A DNA stretch of 64,000 nucleotides, taken from positions 62,001 to 126,000 of the forward strand of contig NZ_QTKT01000010.1 in NCBI RefSeq assembly GCF_018424605.1. The letters are read 5' to 3'. Shown one piece after another: positions 54,347-63,346 of this stretch; position 1 is the stretch's first letter, and each line of letters starts with the position of its first letter. A model generated the notes under the pieces. It saw nothing but the letters and a program-made list of their open reading frames with translations. It had not been told where the DNA came from and ran no database searches. Both the position numbers and the translations under genes were made by a program. The DNA is from Marinobacter lipolyticus. GTDB taxonomy: Bacteria; Pseudomonadota; Gammaproteobacteria; Pseudomonadales; Oleiphilaceae.

Positions 54347-54841
54347 TTAATGATCGCCCGGGGCGACAGAAGTTCCTGCAAGGGTATTGCTGAAGAAGGT
54401 CTCCTGCATCACCTGGCTGATGGTGGCGGAACTGCCACTGCGCAAGGCGTTGCGTATCAGGTGGATGTGAGTGGAGAGATCCTGGCGGACGGAATCGGGC
54501 AGTTGGTCCCGCTCATCGGGAGTCAGTGTATCCAGAGTGCCCGGCAAGGTCCCGCTGGCGGGCATGCTCAGGCGAACAAAGGCGCGGCGGGTCAGCACCG
54601 CCTGATCCAGGGTTTCCTGACGAATGGTGTCCACATAGCGCAGCAGGCCTTCTTCCTCTAGCCAGAGCAGGGCGCCGAAGCACGCCATGTGGCGCTTGCT
54701 GTGGAGGCCAAATTCATCCGGTTCGTCGGGCCCGGCAATGTCTTCGACAAACAGGTTGATGCGCCGTGGAAAGGCGTTGAAAAGCTGGACCAGCGCAATA
54801 GCGGCGTCTTTGTAGAATTCCTCTATGTGGATGTCTGCCAT
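54347..54841 (-). CDS. Conserved protein of unknown function
   Basis: A 164-aa soluble protein without membrane segments, signal peptide or motifs I recognise. Helical, acidic, with IEEFYKDAAIALVQLFNAFP at the start and conserved-looking GLHSKRHMACFGALLWLEEE. It starts 12 bases after the alaA stop on the same strand, so it is likely cotranscribed with alaA. I cannot assign a function; a nucleic-acid or regulatory role would be guesswork. Confidence 0.75.
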   Translation of the reverse strand: MADIHIEEFYKDAAIALVQLFNAFPRRINLFVEDIAGPDEPDEFGLHSKRHMACFGALLWLEEEGLLRYVDTIRQETLDQAVLTRRAFVRLSMPASGTLPGTLDTLTPDERDQLPDSVRQDLSTHIHLIRNALRSGSSATISQVMQETFFSNTLAGTSVAPGDH

Positions 54842-54853
54842 GTCTGGTACCGC

Positions 54854-56068
54854 TTACTGCTGGTAGGTGGATAGGAAGTGTGCAAGACGCTTCATGGAGT
54901 CCTCCAGGGTATCCACCCGCGGCAGGAAGACCACCCGAAGATGCTGGCGGTCGTTGATGTTGAACGCCGACCCCTGAACCAGCAGGATTCGTTCCTGCAG
55001 CAGCAGGTCCAGAACCAGCTTCTCGTCGTTGACGATCGGAAAACGCTTGGGGTCGAGCTTCGGGAACAGGTAGAGCGCGCCTTTGGGTTTGACGCAGCTG
55101 ACCCCCGGGATATCGTTGAGCAACTGCCAGGCGGTTTCCCGTTGTTCGTACAGGCGGCCACCGGGCGCTACCAGGTCGTCGATTGACTGGTACCCGCCGA
55201 GGGCGGTCTGGATAGCAAGCTGAGCCGGGACGTTGGCGCACAATCGCATATTCGACAGCATCTCGATGCCCTCGATGAGATCGCGGGCACGATGTTTGGC
55301 GCCGCTGATGATCATCCAGCCAGAGCGGTATCCCGCCGCGCGATAGTTCTTGGACAGGCCGTTGTAGGTAAAGAACAGCACGTCGTCGGCCAGCGACGCG
55401 GTGGATACGTGCTCCGTGCCGTCGTACAGAATCTTGTCGTAGATTTCATCGGACAGGATGATCAGGTTGTGCTGCCTGGCCAGTTCAATGACCTGCTCCA
55501 GCAACTCCGTGGAATAGACCGCCCCGGTAGGATTGTTGGGGTTGATCAGCACGATCGCGCGGGTACGACTGGTGATTTTCTTGCGGATGTCGTCAATGTC
55601 CGGGAACCAGTCCTGGGCCTCGTCGCAGTGGTAGTGCACGGGTTTACCGCTGGACAGGGTGACGGCGGCCGTCCAGAGCGGGTAATCCGGAGCGGGTATG
55701 AGGACTTCGTCGCCGGTATTGAGCATGGCCTGCATGGACATGACAATCAGTTCGCTGACGCCGTTGCCGAGAAAGATATCGTCTATGTCGACCTTGTCGA
55801 TGCCCCGTTGCTGGCAGTAATGCATGACCGCCTTGCGGGCGGAGAAAAGGCCCTTGGATTCCACATAGCCCTGCGCCAGGTGCATGTTGTAGATAACGTC
55901 CTGCTGAATCTCCTCAGGTACATCCAGCTCGAATGCCGCAGGGTTGCCGATGTTGAGCTTCAATACCCGGTGCCCTTCCTCTTCCAGCCGGCGCGCCTCG
56001 CGCAGAACCACGCCACGTATCTCGTAGCACACGTTATCCAGCTTGGCGGACTTCTGGAAGTTCTGCAT
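54854..56068 (-). CDS. alaA: Alanine/aspartate-type aminotransferase AlaA
   Basis: PLP enzyme that makes alanine from pyruvate and glutamate. It has 404 aa, class I/II fold. Motifs are NPNNPTGAVYS, SDEIYDKILYDG and the PLP-lysine segment YNGLSKNYRAAGYRSGW. The N-terminus (MQNFQKSAKLDNVCYEIRG) matches AlaA closely. First gene of a two-gene unit with a protein of unknown function, and divergent from the glutathione peroxidase gene. Confidence 0.9.
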   Translation of the reverse strand: MQNFQKSAKLDNVCYEIRGVVLREARRLEEEGHRVLKLNIGNPAAFELDVPEEIQQDVIYNMHLAQGYVESKGLFSARKAVMHYCQQRGIDKVDIDDIFLGNGVSELIVMSMQAMLNTGDEVLIPAPDYPLWTAAVTLSSGKPVHYHCDEAQDWFPDIDDIRKKITSRTRAIVLINPNNPTGAVYSTELLEQVIELARQHNLIILSDEIYDKILYDGTEHVSTASLADDVLFFTYNGLSKNYRAAGYRSGWMIISGAKHRARDLIEGIEMLSNMRLCANVPAQLAIQTALGGYQSIDDLVAPGGRLYEQRETAWQLLNDIPGVSCVKPKGALYLFPKLDPKRFPIVNDEKLVLDLLLQERILLVQGSAFNINDRQHLRVVFLPRVDTLEDSMKRLAHFLSTYQQ

Positions 56069-56193
56069 AGGACCCTGGTTTCCTTAACCCGTTATCGGAA
56101 AAAAATATAATAACATCAGCTCGGTATTCTAACGGAGCATGACCGCCCGACAACAGGGCAATTATGATGAATTGTGGCGAAAGCAGACATCCG

Positions 56194-56224
56194 TCGACAA
56201 ATAATGTATTGTGCACAATCTAAT
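56194..56224 (+). promoter_or_regulatory. Promoter and palindrome ahead of glutathione peroxidase gene
   Basis: TCGACA (56194-56199, five of six to -35) and TCTAAT (56219-56224) with a long 19-base spacer. Within it, ATTGTGCACAAT (56208-56219) is a perfect 12-bp palindrome. It may be the operator for the MarR-type regulator encoded downstream. Confidence 0.5.
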
Positions 56225-56249
56225 CACGAACAATTAAAGGAGACAGTGC

Positions 56250-56732
56250 GTGAGCGAGAGCATTTACGATTTTACCGTGCAGGACATACAGGGAAACGAA
56301 CACGACATGGGCGAGTACCGGGGCAAGGTACTGCTGATTGTGAACACCGCGAGCAAATGCGGTTTCACACCCCAGTTCGAGGGTTTGCAGGGACTTTACG
56401 GTGATCTGAAGGAGAAGGGCCTGGAGGTGCTTGGCTTTCCGTGCAACCAGTTTATGAATCAGGATCCGGCGGACAACGGCGCGATCAGTCAGTTCTGCAG
56501 TCTGAATTACGGCGTGGATTTTCCGATGTTCGCCAAGATCGAGGTCAATGGTCCCGGCACTCATCCGCTCTACGCTTTTCTGAAACAGCAGGCCAAAGGG
56601 CTGATGGGCTCCGAAAAGGTCAAATGGAACTTCACCAAGTTCCTGGTGAACCGGGACGGCCAGGTGGTGCGCCGTTATCCGCCGACCACCAAGCCGGAAG
56701 CCATTCGCAGTGACATCGAGAAGCTGTTGTAA
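56250..56732 (+). CDS. Glutathione peroxidase (Cys type)
   Basis: Reduces hydrogen peroxide and organic peroxides; cysteine types often use thioredoxin rather than glutathione. It has 160 aa from a GTG start with AAAGGAGA upstream. Catalytic set: Cys37 in NTASKCGFTPQ, Gln in GFPCNQF and Trp in VKWNFTKF. Directly followed by an OspR-like regulator gene, four bases later, as in the PA2826-PA2825 pair of P. aeruginosa (recalled). Confidence 0.93.
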   Translation: MSESIYDFTVQDIQGNEHDMGEYRGKVLLIVNTASKCGFTPQFEGLQGLYGDLKEKGLEVLGFPCNQFMNQDPADNGAISQFCSLNYGVDFPMFAKIEVNGPGTHPLYAFLKQQAKGLMGSEKVKWNFTKFLVNRDGQVVRRYPPTTKPEAIRSDIEKLL

Positions 56733-56735
56733 CCG

Positions 56736-57203
56736 ATGATGGCGTCCGACGATGACATGGGGCTGGACAACCAGCTGTGTTTCGCGCTGTATGCCGCCAA
56801 CCGGGCTGTTGTGGCCCGGTATCGGCCGCTGCTGAGCGAGCTCGGGCTTACCTACCCGCAGTACCTGGTCATGCTGGTGCTGTGGGAGGCCGCTTCGGAT
56901 GGGCGACGGCTGAACGTGTCGGATCTCGGTGGCCGGCTGCGGCTGGATTCCGGAACGCTGACGCCGCTACTCAAGCGTCTGCAGCAACGAGGGTTGATTA
57001 GCCGAACGCGGAGTAAGGAAGACGAGCGAATCGTGAGCGTCGGGCTCACCGACGCGGGCAAGGACCTGCGGGCGCAGGCCCGGGCCATCCCGGGGCAGTT
57101 GCTGTGCGCCACCGGTGTGGCGCCGGAAAGGCTGGTGGCACTGCGTGACGAACTCAGGTCGATTCTTGCCCAACTGGAGAGCCCGGCGCCCAACGGGCAA
57201 TGA
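56736..57203 (+). CDS. ospR: MarR-family thiol-based peroxide sensor, OspR/OhrR type
   Basis: Predicted repressor inactivated by peroxide. It has 155 aa. The N-terminal LDNQLCFALYAANRAV carries the sensing Cys15; a second Cys124 (QLLCATGV) fits the two-cysteine mechanism. The winged helix includes LTYPQYLVMLVLWE, LDSGTLTPLLKRLQQRGL and the wing SKEDERIVSV. Lies four bases after the glutathione peroxidase gene, which is its likely target. The last 50 bases overlap the hybrid sensor kinase gene on the other strand. OspR rather than OhrR is chosen from the neighbour, so that part is inference. Confidence 0.85.
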   Translation: MMASDDDMGLDNQLCFALYAANRAVVARYRPLLSELGLTYPQYLVMLVLWEAASDGRRLNVSDLGGRLRLDSGTLTPLLKRLQQRGLISRTRSKEDERIVSVGLTDAGKDLRAQARAIPGQLLCATGVAPERLVALRDELRSILAQLESPAPNGQ

Positions 57204-59151
57204 CGGCCTTCAACTCGTCACGGTTATAGGGCTTGGTGATGTAGTCATTCATGCCGGAGGCCAGGCAATCCTCACGGTCGCCCTGCATGACGTTGGCCGT
57301 CACCGCGACGACTGGCAATGCCTGCCAGTCCGGGTTCTCCCTGATCCGACGGGTCGCTTCGTATCCGTCCATCACGGGCATCTGGCAATCCATCAGCACG
57401 ATGTCGTAGTTCTTGTTCGTCAGCGCCTGCAAAGCGCGCTTGCCATTCTCCGCAAGATCCACGTGATGACCGAGCTTACGCAACAGGCTGCTGGCAACCA
57501 GCTGGTTGACCTGGTTGTCCTCGACCAGAAGGATGTCGAGCGCAGGGATGGGGGCGTGTTCTTCTTCCGGTACCACAGCCGGTTCCGTTATCGGGACAGC
57601 CTGTTCATAGATTGGCAGGGGAAGCGTCACGGTAAAGTGAGTGCCGTGGCCCACATCGGAATCGACCAGAATCTGCCCGTGCATGCGCTCTACCAGCTGA
57701 CGGCAAAGTGTCAGCCCAAGCCCGGTGCCGCCGTAAAGTCGGGTAGTATCGCTGCCGGCCTGCGAGAAAGGCGAGAATATGCGGTGCAAACTCTCCCTCG
57801 ACATGCCGATGCCGGTATCGATCACCTCGATCTTGATGTTGCCGCCGACGCGGCCGGCCCGGATTTTGACGCTGCCGTTCTCGGTAAACTTGATGGCGTT
57901 GCTCAGCAGGTTATTGAGAATCTGGCGGGTGCGCGTGGGATCGCCCAGGACCATCTCGGGCAGCTCGCGGTCGATGTCTGTGAACAGATCAATGTTCTTG
58001 CGACGCGCCTGCTGGGCGTGCAGGGTGGCGCACTCCTCGATGAGGCCGCGGGCGCTGAATGGGATGTTTTCCAGGCTCAGCTTGCCGGCTTCGACCTTGG
58101 AAATATCGAGAATATCGTTCAGCAGCCCCAGCAGGCTCTGACCCGCATTGAGCGCGATCTCAAGCCGGTTTCTCTGTTCCGGGTCGAGATCGCCTTCCAG
58201 CGCCAGCCCCAGCATGCCCAGAACGCCATTCAGCGGAGTGCGGATCTCATGGCTCATGCTGGCCAGGAAGTTGGCCCGGGACCGCGCACGCCGCACAGCG
58301 TCCTCCTTGGCCTTCACCAGCGCATGATTACCCCGCTGCAGCGCCTCATTCTTTTCCGAGATTTCCCGGGTGCGATCGTCCACTTCCCGTTCCAGTTGGC
58401 TGGAATAATTTTTCATGGCGCTCTCGGCGTGACGGAGCTGGGCGAGACTGGAGTCGAGCGTTTGCAGGTGTTGATTGATGATGCCCACCATGGTGCCGAT
58501 TTCGTCGTCCTCATGGTTGACCGGGATCGGCACTCGCACTTTTTCGGGGCTGTCCGCCTGCACCCGGCTTAACGCATTGATCACGTTCATCATTGGCCGG
58601 GTGAGTACAAAGTAGAAAATACCCAGCAGCGCCACCGTCAGGATCAGGCTCTTGAAGAAGCCGCTGAGCAAGGTGTAGCCCGCCCGCTGCAGGAACAGCA
58701 ACCCGTAATGGTAGGTATCGATGGTGACGTTCAGCGTGCCGAGGGGCAGATCCGCCAGTTGGCGGACCCGCAGTTCATCACTGAAGGTCCGGTTTGCTCC
58801 GAACAGGGCATCGCTGATCCAGCGATAGGGGGAGGTCGGGCTGCTCTGGCTGGCGGCGGCCATGGTGTGCCCGTCGTTGTCGATAATACGGGCGTCTATG
58901 GTGGCCGGATGGCGCAGCAGGCCGTCCAGCAGCTCCTCGGCGAGACGGACGTCGATGTTGTAGGCGATCTGCGAGGCTGGGCTGTGACTGATTTCAATCA
59001 GCGCCTGGATTTCGTTTTCCATCGATTCCCGGGCGTTGAAAAATTCCAGCGCAACCTGAACCAGATTCAGTATCAGGCCCAGCAACATGGCCAGCAGCAC
59101 CGTATCGCGGGTCAGGCGGTAGGATAGACGTTTACGGAATAGCCTGGTCAC
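57154..59151 (-). CDS. Hybrid sensor histidine kinase/response regulator
   Basis: Membrane two-component sensor of 665 aa. Membrane segments at about 17-37 and 164-186 enclose a periplasmic sensor domain of about 125 residues. Then HAMP-like (186-240), coiled coil, HisKA with phosphorylated His301 in SMSHEIRTPLNG, ATPase with NLLSNAIKF and GTGLGL, and a receiver with Asp588 in VLMDCQMPVMDG. There is no HPt domain and no response regulator gene nearby, so partners lie elsewhere. Related to the BarA/GacS layout, but GacS would carry an HPt at the end, so this is not GacS. Overlaps ospR by 50 bases. Confidence 0.92.
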   Translation of the reverse strand: MTRLFRKRLSYRLTRDTVLLAMLLGLILNLVQVALEFFNARESMENEIQALIEISHSPASQIAYNIDVRLAEELLDGLLRHPATIDARIIDNDGHTMAAASQSSPTSPYRWISDALFGANRTFSDELRVRQLADLPLGTLNVTIDTYHYGLLFLQRAGYTLLSGFFKSLILTVALLGIFYFVLTRPMMNVINALSRVQADSPEKVRVPIPVNHEDDEIGTMVGIINQHLQTLDSSLAQLRHAESAMKNYSSQLEREVDDRTREISEKNEALQRGNHALVKAKEDAVRRARSRANFLASMSHEIRTPLNGVLGMLGLALEGDLDPEQRNRLEIALNAGQSLLGLLNDILDISKVEAGKLSLENIPFSARGLIEECATLHAQQARRKNIDLFTDIDRELPEMVLGDPTRTRQILNNLLSNAIKFTENGSVKIRAGRVGGNIKIEVIDTGIGMSRESLHRIFSPFSQAGSDTTRLYGGTGLGLTLCRQLVERMHGQILVDSDVGHGTHFTVTLPLPIYEQAVPITEPAVVPEEEHAPIPALDILLVEDNQVNQLVASSLLRKLGHHVDLAENGKRALQALTNKNYDIVLMDCQMPVMDGYEATRRIRENPDWQALPVVAVTANVMQGDREDCLASGMNDYITKPYNRDELKAVIARWAPGSPVGQEST

Positions 59152-59206
59152 CAGTGTTCACAATCCTTGTCCGGAGGCAGTTCAGAAGCGAGTGGCGGGC
59201 CGTCGC

Positions 59207-59983
59207 TCAGTCGTCATAGTCGGCTTTTTTCTTCCACTCGTCATCATGGAGGAAGGTATCCCATTCCCGGTCCAGTTTGGATTGGTCGTCCTGACTGCCG
59301 GCGGTTTGTTCGCCGTCGTTGCTCATGGCTTCCAGTTCCTTGATCCGGGTTCGGAAACTCTTGACCGCTTTCATCGCCAGGGGATTGTCGCGGGATTTCC
59401 CCATCTCGGTACTGGCGAGGTGGTAGGCGTGAATGGCCTTGCGAATCTGGTTCTGTCTGACGTAGTCCCTTGCCTGGAACACGTGCAGGTCGGCGTGGGT
59501 TTTGTGCACCAGGAACAGCACGTGTTTGAGATTCTTCTTCGCCGTGGCGTTGTCGAGTTTTCCAGCCTTGTGCATGCCTTCAATCATCTTGAAAAGACTT
59601 TGAAGTAACTCTTTGACATAGGTTGATTTTTCAGCGGAATCGATTTTTATCGGAGAGCGGTTGTCGGTACCGTCCAGCACGTGTTTCTTGAGTTGCTGTG
59701 CAGCCTCAAGCCATTGCCTGGCGGGCAGGGCTGATTTCAGGGCGGCCAGCTCGTGACTGGCCTCCTCCATACGTTTGATCAGCAACAACTTGAGATCCGG
59801 GGTCAGGTACTGACCGGGAATTTCGTTGAGCAGGCGGTTGGCCCGGTTGTATTGGTCTTCCAGGGCAGCGGTTTTTCGGGCCCGTTCGATTCTCGACCTT
59901 TCACGCATCTGAATGGCCACAATAATGATGATCGAAATGGCAACCAGGGCAGCGAGAATCAGAACGATCGTAGTGGTATCCAT
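59207..59983 (-). CDS. Membrane-anchored conserved protein of unknown function
   Basis: A 258-aa protein with one N-terminal membrane segment (about 5-24) and then a charged helical domain with coiled-coil tendency. A part near LHVFQARDYVRQNQIRKAIHAY resembles a tetratricopeptide-like helix pair. The tail is acidic (HDDEWKKKADYDD). Directly upstream of the hybrid kinase gene on the same strand, 55 bases apart. I do not recognise the family; a scaffolding or signalling-partner role is only suggested by position. Confidence 0.75.
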   Translation of the reverse strand: MDTTTIVLILAALVAISIIIIVAIQMRERSRIERARKTAALEDQYNRANRLLNEIPGQYLTPDLKLLLIKRMEEASHELAALKSALPARQWLEAAQQLKKHVLDGTDNRSPIKIDSAEKSTYVKELLQSLFKMIEGMHKAGKLDNATAKKNLKHVLFLVHKTHADLHVFQARDYVRQNQIRKAIHAYHLASTEMGKSRDNPLAMKAVKSFRTRIKELEAMSNDGEQTAGSQDDQSKLDREWDTFLHDDEWKKKADYDD

Positions 59984-60214
59984 AAGATTGGCAACGACTC
60001 CGGTGACAGTACCAATGGCGAAGAAACCGGCAATGGAGGTTCCGGTTTTTCCGCAAGTAACCGAAAGACTAGCAGAAAACGAGACCCGAATCCGTTTCCA
60101 AGTGTGAAAGATTGACTCATTATATTGATTTCATGAATCTGTATGATCATGTACATTAACACAGTGAATGCTGGCGCCTTTGTTCAGTATCACGAAGCTG
60201 TCTGGAGTGGATGA

Positions 60215-61225
60215 ATGGATATTTCCCGGGTCGATCTCAATCTTCTGGTGTACCTCGATGTTCTCTTGCGGGAGCGCAACGTTACCAAAGCGGCCAACCA
60301 CCTGGGCATCACACAGCCAGCCATGAGTAATGGTCTCAGGCGCTTGCGGGACGTATTCGGCGATCCATTACTGGTGCGCACCAGCGAGGGCATGTCGGCT
60401 ACCGAGCGCGCGCGGGAACTGCAGCCGCTGGTCCGCGGAATACTCTCGGACATTGAGCAGGCGGTGCAGGAAAAGACGCCATTCTCGGCAATGGAAAGTC
60501 AGCGTGTGTTCCGCATCATGGCCAGTGATTACGCGGAATCCTGTTTGATGCCACGGGTACTGCGCCGCATTCGCCAGGAAGCGCCACACGTAACCCTGGA
60601 TGTCCTGACGCCCAGTGACGTCAGCTTTCTGGACGTGGAGCAGGGCCGGCTCGACATGGCCATCAACCGCTTCGACAAGATTCCCCAATCGTTCCACCAG
60701 AAGACGTTGTGGACCGAGTATTTCGCCTGCCTGATGAATGCGCGGAACCCGATTCTGAGGGAGCCTTTTACGCTGGATACCTACCTGGCCGCCAGTCATA
60801 TCTGGGTCAGTAAAACCGGTTTCGGGGTGGGCGTGGGTGTGAACCCGAAAGACGTCCAGCGCCTCGGGTGGGTCGACGAAGCGCTGTCACTGATTGGTCG
60901 CAAGCGCCAGATATCCGTGTTCACCCGCCACTATCAGGTGGCGATGCTGCTGGCCGAGCAGCATGACCTGATCGCCACCCTGCCATCCCGTGCGGCGTGG
61001 TTGCAGAAAGATAACGCCAACCTGGTGGTCAAGGTGCCGCCGTTCGAGATTCCGCCGTTTGAACTCAAGATGGCCTGGAGTCCGCTGCTTCAGCACAACG
61101 CCGACCATCAATGGTTGCGTAAGCTGATCGCGGAAGTGGCCGGAGAGGTGGACGCCGAGTTCGCACCCTTTGGCGCCCAGTTCGAATCTGCGGAGGTTTC
61201 GCCGCCTTTTCACTCAGAGCGGTAA
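60215..61225 (+). CDS. LysR-type transcriptional regulator
   Basis: Predicted DNA-binding regulator of 336 aa. N-terminal winged helix (about 5-65, with LNLLVYLDVLLRERNVTKAANHLGI-type start and TQPAMSNGLRRLRDVF). The effector domain resembles the NodD/LeuO-like group, beginning FRIMASDYAESCLMP. Ribosome-binding site GGAG. Target and ligand unknown; the neighbours do not point to a pathway. Its end overlaps the convergent GNAT gene by 12 bases. Confidence 0.9.
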   Translation: MDISRVDLNLLVYLDVLLRERNVTKAANHLGITQPAMSNGLRRLRDVFGDPLLVRTSEGMSATERARELQPLVRGILSDIEQAVQEKTPFSAMESQRVFRIMASDYAESCLMPRVLRRIRQEAPHVTLDVLTPSDVSFLDVEQGRLDMAINRFDKIPQSFHQKTLWTEYFACLMNARNPILREPFTLDTYLAASHIWVSKTGFGVGVGVNPKDVQRLGWVDEALSLIGRKRQISVFTRHYQVAMLLAEQHDLIATLPSRAAWLQKDNANLVVKVPPFEIPPFELKMAWSPLLQHNADHQWLRKLIAEVAGEVDAEFAPFGAQFESAEVSPPFHSER

Positions 61226-62182
61226 GTCCCGCAATTCCAGCGAGGGGCGCCCGGTTTCCCACATGCGAAGGAAATTTTCCGCGAGCAGTTTGACTCTGCC
61301 GCCGTCGGCGAAACTGGCAAAACCCTCGGGCTTGAAGAAATCGTGGCGGTAGAGGACGCCTGCGCGATCCACCAGCATGAACGGTTGATCCGTGGCCGGG
61401 TAATCTCCATGCACCAGCCGCAGTTCCATACGGCTGGGCAGTCGTTTCATCAGTTCAACAATCTGGTGCCGTCGCTTGACCAGTGGTTTGTCGTCGTGGA
61501 TGAGCAGGCGGATTTCGCTTAACCGGTTGCGGCGTGCCAGCGCCGACAGCAGTTCACGGAACTGAGGGCGGTCGTAGGTGTCATGGTCCAGCACCCGGTC
61601 ATAGAGCCAGAGGCGCTGGGAGGCCTGCGCTGTCAGGGAATCCAGCAACTGGGTCATGGGCTGTTCGGAAGAGAACAGCCAGGCGTCGCGGTCGTTCCCC
61701 AGTATAGCCGGGCAGTGGCGTTGGCCCGGGTCGCGGGCAATCAATTCTGCCATCAGGCAGCGCATATCCACATGGGGGATGCCGGCATCGTCATAAACGC
61801 CCGAGCACACGTGAAAGCCGGAACGCTGGTAAAAGGCGATGGCGTGCTGCTGGGCCGACAGTCTGAGCTCGCGGAAACGACCGCCGGCGTCACGGATAAG
61901 GTGGTGGAGTAACGCCTCACCGACACCTTGACCGCGCCAGGCCGGCAACACCGCCATGCGGCCAATGTGGCCGGTCTCTTCAAGGGTGGAAAACAGGCGG
62001 GCGACGGCGACGGGCTGATTATCCGCATTGACGGCCAGATAGTGGTCGGCGATTTCATCCCTCGCATCCCACTCCAGCTCAGGCGGCACCTGCTGTTCCT
62101 CGATAAACACCCGTTGCCGGATATCGCGCAGGTCCCCCGGCGCCAGTTGCCAGCTGTACTTGCGTATGCGTATCCGCGTCAT
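61214..62182 (-). CDS. GNAT acetyltransferase with C-terminal domain of unknown function
   Basis: Predicted N-acetyltransferase of 322 aa; start at 62182 (MTRIRIRKYSW) overlaps the roxA stop by four bases. The GNAT fold (about 1-145) has acetyl-CoA loop LPAWRGQGVGEALLHH and FYQRSGFHV. The second half (about 150-322) is a separate domain, with LWLYDRVLDHDTYDRPQFREL and HDDKPLVKRRHQIVE, resembling a recently named DUF (from memory, unsure of number). Substrate unknown. Last gene of the purB-roxA-GNAT unit. Confidence 0.82.
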   Translation of the reverse strand: MTRIRIRKYSWQLAPGDLRDIRQRVFIEEQQVPPELEWDARDEIADHYLAVNADNQPVAVARLFSTLEETGHIGRMAVLPAWRGQGVGEALLHHLIRDAGGRFRELRLSAQQHAIAFYQRSGFHVCSGVYDDAGIPHVDMRCLMAELIARDPGQRHCPAILGNDRDAWLFSSEQPMTQLLDSLTAQASQRLWLYDRVLDHDTYDRPQFRELLSALARRNRLSEIRLLIHDDKPLVKRRHQIVELMKRLPSRMELRLVHGDYPATDQPFMLVDRAGVLYRHDFFKPEGFASFADGGRVKLLAENFLRMWETGRPSLELRDLPL

Positions 62183-63330
62183 TCGAAGTAAACCGACCCC
62201 TGATTGTAAAGATGGCTGAGCAAACCGCCGATAGCGGTATCGTCCACCAGGGTGGCCAGTTCGGTCATGTCGATTCGGGCGCCGGCGCACATCAGTGGCG
62301 CCAGGGGCCGGGCATCCCCTTTCAGCAGATACTGCTCGCCATCCACGAACAGCGCGGTTTCGTCCCCGAACTCGTGAAACGCAAACCGCGAGCCTTCATT
62401 CCAGCGTAATTGTGCGCCTTCGCGTACGAGGTCGCTGAATACCTCCGGGGCAATGGGCTCTTCCGACGGCACCACGATGTCCATGCTTTTCGGTGCGGTG
62501 GTGAACTGGCCAAACCACAACGTGAGTTGGCGGCGGTCCGACATTTTGCGGTGAATGACGTCTGCAACACGGTCAATGACTTCCGGGGCAATGGTGCCGG
62601 GATTGCGTTGAATCTGCAGATCCGGATCGTCCAGATGATCAGAAGCGTCGGACTGGCCGCACAGGAAATCGGTAAACCCGGTGAGAATGTCGTCAACGGT
62701 TGGTGCGCGGAAGCCCACCGAGAGGGTAATGCAGTCGTCTTCCGCTACGCCGTGATGGCCAATGCCGGGGGGCAGATAGAGCATGTCGCCGGGTGCCAGG
62801 GTGACGGTTTCCTCGCCTTCCCAACTGCTCAGGATGCGCAGGGGAGTGCCATCCACCCGTGGCGAGGTGTGATCGCAATGGCCGCCGAACGTCCAGCGAC
62901 GATGGCCCTGGGCCTGCAGCAGGAATACATCGTACTGATCGTAGTGCGGCCCGACACTGCCGCCTTTGGGGGCGTAACTGGCCATGATGTCGTCCAGCCG
63001 CCAGTTGGGAACGAAGCGGAAATGCTCCAGCAGATCGGCGGCGTCCGGGACCCAGTGGTCGAGCCCCTGCACCAGCAGCGTCCAGTCGTGCTCCGGCAGG
63101 CTGCTGAAGCGTTCGGGGTCGAACGGGCCATTGTGCAGTTGCCAGGGCTTGCCATCGTCGTTTTCGATGACCAGTCTTGACTCCACCCCTTCTTCGCAGG
63201 CCAGGCCCGCCAACTCGTCCGGAGAAACCGGAGAACGAAACTCCGGAAACGCCTGGCGGATCACCAGCGGCTTTTTCTGCCAGTAATCTCTGAGGAAATC
63301 AGCCGCTGAGCGTCCGCCGAGCATATCCAT
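62179..63330 (-). CDS. roxA: Ribosomal protein L16 arginine hydroxylase RoxA (YcfD)
   Basis: JmjC-type Fe(II)/2-oxoglutarate oxygenase that hydroxylates an arginine of L16. It has 383 aa. The metal ligands are His129 and Asp131 in PHYDQYDVF and His192 in GIGHHGV. The winged-helix C-terminus is present. It follows purB by 16 bases and overlaps the GNAT gene by four, so the three are one unit. Confidence 0.92.
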   Translation of the reverse strand: MDMLGGRSAADFLRDYWQKKPLVIRQAFPEFRSPVSPDELAGLACEEGVESRLVIENDDGKPWQLHNGPFDPERFSSLPEHDWTLLVQGLDHWVPDAADLLEHFRFVPNWRLDDIMASYAPKGGSVGPHYDQYDVFLLQAQGHRRWTFGGHCDHTSPRVDGTPLRILSSWEGEETVTLAPGDMLYLPPGIGHHGVAEDDCITLSVGFRAPTVDDILTGFTDFLCGQSDASDHLDDPDLQIQRNPGTIAPEVIDRVADVIHRKMSDRRQLTLWFGQFTTAPKSMDIVVPSEEPIAPEVFSDLVREGAQLRWNEGSRFAFHEFGDETALFVDGEQYLLKGDARPLAPLMCAGARIDMTELATLVDDTAIGGLLSHLYNQGSVYFE

Positions 63331-63346
63331 AAAGCGTTTCCCGATA

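Noticed and set aside
57115-58572. A 485-codon open frame on the plus strand opposite the hybrid kinase
   Set aside because: Shadow of the kinase; begins inside ospR and has no motif of its own.
57154-59151. Reading the hybrid kinase as GacS/BarA
   Set aside because: The C-terminal HPt domain of GacS is absent: the protein ends shortly after the receiver domain.
60143-60150. Short palindrome ATGATCAT upstream of the LysR gene
   Set aside because: Eight bases in an AT-rich stretch is within chance; no T-N11-A LysR box could be fixed with confidence.
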